From contig NC_086173.1 of the NCBI RefSeq assembly GCF_023053635.1, forward strand, positions 145,932,697 through 145,996,696: a stretch of 64,000 nucleotides of DNA. Reading direction: 5' to 3'. This document shows, in pieces, positions 55,291 through 64,000 of the stretch. Source of the DNA: Elgaria multicarinata webbii. Lineage: Eukaryota; Chordata; Lepidosauria; Squamata; Anguidae. Position numbers and translations under genes: made by a program. Every line of letters starts with the position of its first letter. Within the stretch, counting starts at the first letter, position 1. The notes under the pieces are model-generated. The model searched no databases and was not told the origin of the DNA. It was given only the letters and a program-made list of their open reading frames with translations.

Positions 55291-57984
55291 TTCATGCTTG
55301 CAAAAAGAAATGAAATTGGAACCTTGTGCAACTGGCCAGCCCACCTTTTCCTCAGAGAAGGATCGCCCATTTCTAAGCTTTTTTTCAGTGATGAGTAGTA
55401 ACCTCCTGCTAATGAAAACTTATGAGTTTGGCTGTGAGCGTGGTATAGAAATGTAATAAACAAACCCATAGAAGGTCTTAATAATATTAGATGCTGCACT
55501 TGTGCAATGAAGCCGTGGACACAAACTATTCACATACCCCTAAGGTAAGGCTGCCTACTTGATTTCTTCATCATTCCGTGAAACTATATTACACAAAGCT
55601 TACGCAGCACTTTGCCCAGTCCTTCCCCTTGTGAGTGTCCTATCAAAGCCCCAATCAAAGAAAATTTACCACTCATGAGGGTCTCCTGTTCACTAGGATG
55701 TTGCTAAACTGGTAATTCCACTCATTGTGTTTTTAACCATATATTCCAGTCCCAGCACTGTCTAGGGGCTATTTGTGGAAATCACAATGGTTCCCAGGAG
55801 CGAAGGAATGAAAGCTTCAGGTATCTCAAATTTAACCATTGTTTTAAGGGGTGGAGCATCATTAGGAAGCATCCCCTTGTCTCAGGACATTTCGCAGGCA
55901 GCCTGCCACTCCCAACCATAAATCCCCAGCATAAAGACACTTGTTTTTCTTCCAAATATAACCTCATCTTACACACTGTGTCCCATAGAATACCACATCC
56001 TATTAAAGAGCATATACCATCCAACTGACAGATACCATTGGGACAGTTTTGCAATCATAACCTGAAGGTCTTCACTTGGCATCTGAACATAAACAGTAAA
56101 AACACCAGGCAGATCTCCATGGGAAGATTGTTCTACAGATGGGGGGGCGGGGAGGGAGACCACTACAAAGAAGACTTCGTAGCATCCCGATGTTCTCTCT
56201 CAGATTCTGTTCCTGGCTAATAGACCTTCCTGTCATGCATTCGGCTCTCCCTTTTCTAATGTCATCTAAACTAGTTGCTGCTGTGGGGAAACAAATTCCA
56301 TACATTTTGCATTGCGCACAGAACTTCCTTTTGTCTGTATGTCTAATCTCCTGCCAATTGATGCCATCATGCAGCCCCAAGTTCTAGTTTTTTGAGGAGA
56401 GGAGAAACAACTCTAGCCATGTTCTCCACACCACACTTAATTTTAAAAGCCTCTCATTTCCCCTCCAGGCAGAGCAATCCTACGAGGAGGTGGTTGTGGG
56501 AGGCCCAAGTGTGGCAGGAGGGTCTGTCCCAACAGCCTGCTGGGCTTGCAACAGCTAGGGCAAAAGAAGGGCCTTTCCCTCCCCCACCCCTTTTCTTTGG
56601 TTTATTGTCACTAGTTCAGGGGACATGTTCAGGAAATGACAGGCACATCCAGATCTGTGCCCCCCTTTGCACTTATTGATAGCAGAACAGCCAGTCCAGG
56701 GAGGACCTCAGTATCCTGTGTCTCAGAAGCCTATAGTATCCTATATCTCCTGGGTGACGCTCCCAAGGACTAAGAGATTGCAGCCTTCATCAGCATTTCT
56801 CTACAATAAAGTACTTTAGCATTTCCTCAGGGAGAAGTTGCATCTAACCCCTGACCATTTTGCTTCTTCTTCGTGGTCTCTGTGCATCACACATATGGGG
56901 CTCTGCGCCTGCGCAGGCAGCACTATTGCTTTATATATAAGTATGACGACCCCTTTCCTAATCATGGACTTGGAACTTTGGGGGGTTGGACCCAGCTGTC
57001 TTCCATGAACGGAAGGGCTCCTTGTGTCGACAGGCGGCTTCCAATCCCATGGAGGAATTCCACCAGCGGAAAGGAGTTGATTCCCTTCTCTCCTTGCAAT
57101 CTTCAGGGGGTGGGGTGGGGGCTGCAGGAGAGAATAAGTGGAGAAAATCTCCCCTCGGCCAGGTGGAAACACACAGAGAGAATGTTCCCACCCACAGAAA
57201 AGAAGCTGGATATAACTAAAGTTTTTAGCTATATACTCAAATCCTCACACCCCCATCTGATCAACATACTCCAGGGGTAAATGGACTTCAGGATTGCAGG
57301 ATATTTACTAGAACCCAGAGATCCACCAACTGGAGCCCGGTGTTGTAGTCCTACATCTACATCTGCAAACCTGTTGTAAAGTTTTGAAAGGACGTCTGCT
57401 CATTTTTGATTCCCCTCATTGAGGCAAGACTTCATCTTTTCAGAGGAAGCCTTAGAATATCTTTTTCCCACCAAGGAACCCAAGACAGCTTACCCAGTCC
57501 TTCTCCTCTCCATTTTATCCTCACAACAACCTTGTGAGGTAGGTTAGGCTGAGAGTCAGTGATTGGACCAGTCACCCAGTGAGCTTCATGGCACAGTAGG
57601 GAATAGAACCTGGGTCTACCTAGTCTAACCACTACAACCCACTGGCTCTTATAGCTATATAGCCTTGTTAGGTCCCCTGGCATCGTCTTAGATGTGGTAC
57701 ATTTCCTGATTGTAGCATACATTGAACCTGAGCTTATCATAATTGTTTTAAATAACCACCAAGTGACTGACTCTCCCTTTGAACTTCCTTTGAAGTCAAC
57801 CCATTCTTTTAGAGATACGTAAACGTTAGAATTAATTGTACTGATTCTCATTGTTCCACCAGGGTTCTGACATGCTCACTATATCTCCCAATGCTTCGTC
57901 ACTTAAGGCAGCTTTCCCAACCCTGTGTCCTCCAGAAGTCTGGCTGGGCGTGTTGGGATCAGTTCGACACAGATCACTTTCAGC
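55291..57984. other. TRIM41-RACK1 convergent intergenic region
   Basis: No gene recognised. Short open frames lack domains. Contains the antisense SINE listed separately. Confidence 0.5.
57455..57655 (-). mobile_element. CORE/MIR-type SINE (antisense)
   Basis: Antisense core CCTTGTGAGGTAGGTTAGGC and CAGTCACCCAGTGAGCTTCA, with a B-box-like AGAACCTGGGTCT at the tRNA-derived end. Confidence 0.8.
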
Positions 57985-57998
57985 ACAAAAAAAATGTT

Positions 57999-58004
57999 TT
58001 TATT
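57999..58004 (-). promoter_or_regulatory. RACK1: RACK1 polyadenylation signal
   Basis: The minus strand reads AATAAA 59 nt after the stop codon, giving the short 3'UTR expected for RACK1. Confidence 0.75.
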
Positions 58005-58062
58005 GAAGTCTTTTTTTTTTTTACATAATTATAGCCTGTGCTCTGTGGTCAATTGCACTCTT

Positions 58063-62530
<4,468 letters not shown>

Positions 62531-63379
62531 CTACAAGATGGAGAACAGGGAAGCCATCATGCAACGGCTTGGAGGTTCTAAAGGTTTGTGTGTGAGCGCT
62601 TAAGACCACAAAGCCATGGCCAACATCTGTAGGTGGTGCATTTTGGACATCTCACGCTTGTGCTTCTATTTTTTTTTTTTTAAAAAAAAAAAGGCAGCAG
62701 AGGGCCTCGGAACAACTTGCAAGAAGAGCTCAGAAGTTCAGCTTTCTAAGATAGTTTGCATTAAGAGTAAAAACAGTTCAGACCTCGTATCAGCACAAAA
62801 ACCCAAAACACTTGGGAGTTGTTTCTTCCCAAGGCTCAGAAACAAGAGTAGATCTGGGGCAGAGTTATGTGGGAGTGCCCCACCCAAAGCACCCGGGGTT
62901 CTTAAACTCAGCACCTGGTCAGCAAGCTGGGTGTCCCTGGACCAGCTTTGTGCCAAGTCAGGAAAGAAGGGCTAAAATAAACACGTGATTTGCAACTTCC
63001 ACAGAGGAAAGGCTGGAGATATAAAACCAGGAAATGTATGTGAAACGCAAACATATTGTTGGGAAAGCTTTTTTACAACAGGGTCCTGTGGCATCTTCAA
63101 GACTTAAAAGTCCCCAATCCTTTCCCCTTCTGTTCTAGTCAGTGACTGCTCTCCAATGTTGAACAACAAGGGCTTTTCAAGATTGATGCAGGCTTACTTA
63201 TGGAGGTGGGAGTCTTCCAACACATCTCCCCTGTACAGACGAAGACTGCCAAAACCCATTATTGTCCCACCCCCAAGCAGAAGACAGCACAAACGAGAGG
63301 CTGTGTTACTATTTGGGCTGTTAATGCTTTGTGGGGAAGGGGCTTGTTTGTCAATGGAACATCCTCCTTCCCTTTACAC
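62531..63379 (-). other. RACK1 intron 4 (partial)
   Basis: Sequence upstream of RACK1 exon 5 with no further exon seen. A T11/A11 tract lies around 62670-62692. Confidence 0.55.
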
Positions 63380-63515
63380 TAGGGCTGGGCAACTTGTGGC
63401 CTTCCAGTTGTCATGGACTACAACTCCCATAAGCCCTAGCCAGCATAGCCAATAGCGAGGGCTGATGGGAGTTGCCGGCCAAAGTGGCTGGAGGGTCACA
63501 AGTGGCTCAGCCCTG
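63380..63515. mobile_element. hAT-like palindromic MITE (RACK1 intron 4)
   Basis: Begins TAGGGCTGGGCAACTTG, ends AGTGGCTCAGCCCTG, and contains ATGGACTACAACTCCCATAA and its mirror. Confidence 0.68.
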
Positions 63516-64000
63516 TTTTGCAAGCTTTTGCTTCCTTAGAGTAGGGATGTGCTCCGCTCCGATTAGGAGCGTAGAAGCAGTAGCGGATTGGCCTGCTCCG
63601 CCTTACCCAGAGGCGGAGTAGGAGCGGACCGCGGACCCCCTAGAAGCAAGGCGAAGAGAAGCGACCATTTTTCGGAGCTCCGAGTTCAGTCGGAGCGCTC
63701 CGGTCGCCATCTTGAAAACATTTCGCCATAGGATTGCATTGCGGCAAATAATCGCGCATAACTACGTTGTTTTTGAAGCTATCGTTCTGGAAATTCTTGT
63801 GCACAGAGAGTCGTGGATGGGGGTCATTTTGAGACCACTCTCACCTCTCTGCGTGCTGTGGTTCACGTGCAATATTTTTTTAAAAATCGGGTCAACCGCG
63901 GGGCTCAAACTGCGTTTCGGCTTTTCGCCCATAGGATTGCATTGAGGGAAAGAATCGGGGATAACTGGGGGGGGGTTTAAGCTATCGTTCTGAAAATTCT
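63516..64000. repeat. Unclassified dispersed repeat at window end
   Basis: GC-rich start (GGAGCGTAGAAGCAGTAGCG). CATAGGATTGCATTG occurs twice (about 63727 and 63931) within a longer internal repeat. Probably intronic to RACK1. Confidence 0.45.

Noticed and set aside
62616-62975. Possible RACK1 exon upstream of exon 5
   Set aside because: The plus-strand frame has no WD40 motif, and the minus strand shows no match to RACK1 residues 144-175.

Overview
The window is vertebrate nuclear DNA, most likely from a squamate reptile. It has split genes with canonical GT-AG junctions, a dense mix of CR1, L2 and L1 LINEs, CORE/MIR-type tRNA-derived SINEs and short palindromic DNA-transposon derivatives, and two nuclear tRNA genes. 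TRIM41 and RACK1 lie tail to tail here, the same neighbours as on human 5q35. No prokaryotic gene organisation is present.

Layout. Positions 1-7.4 kb are repeat-rich and hold no convincing gene. A ten-finger C2H2 zinc-finger exon lies on the minus strand at 7.4-8.5 kb. About 2 kb upstream of it is a GC-rich, promoter-like block with two ZNF143/Staf-type motifs on the same strand. An L2 LINE follows at 10.7-11.7 kb, then tRNA-Lys(CTT) and tRNA-Val(CAC), both on the minus strand. From 16.1 to 40.6 kb the 5' part of TRIM41 (promoter, exon 1, intron 1, start of exon 2) occurs three times in tandem. Only the third copy continues into a full gene: six coding exons from 38,093 to 53,819 give a 651-residue RING-acidic loop-B-box-coiled coil-PRY/SPRY protein. 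RACK1 follows on the minus strand. Its last four coding exons (58,063-62,530) are inside the window and two SNORD95-like C/D snoRNAs sit in its introns.

The most striking structure is the TRIM41 triplication. In copies 1 and 2, exon 2 runs in frame into the start of an L1 ORF1, and the open frame is closed by a stop codon in a third inserted retroposon. This predicts RING/B-box proteins fused to an L1 ORF1p N-terminus. Copy 2 carries a further 5.3-kb L1 in intron 1 with an 11-bp target-site duplication; copies 1 and 3 have the empty site. Copy 2 resembles copy 3 over most of its 5' half and copy 1 in its 3' half, as expected for the middle product of an unequal crossover. A miniature transposon split between the flank of copy 1 and the starts of copies 2 and 3 records the ancestral order. 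TRIM41 has been linked in mammals to degradation of L1 ORF2p (recalled, not checked), so L1-fused TRIM41 duplicates deserve follow-up. Assembly error and simple pseudogenisation are the main alternatives.

Other points of note are a perfect 44-bp hairpin just upstream of the 23-bp TRIM41 exon 4, a 3'-truncated L1 with an intact 5' end and a 15-bp target-site duplication in TRIM41 intron 5, and TRIM41 exon 3 lying between two related miniature transposons. Several short elements beginning and ending in GGCY/RGCC are flanked by 3-bp repeats, as in Harbinger-type elements.
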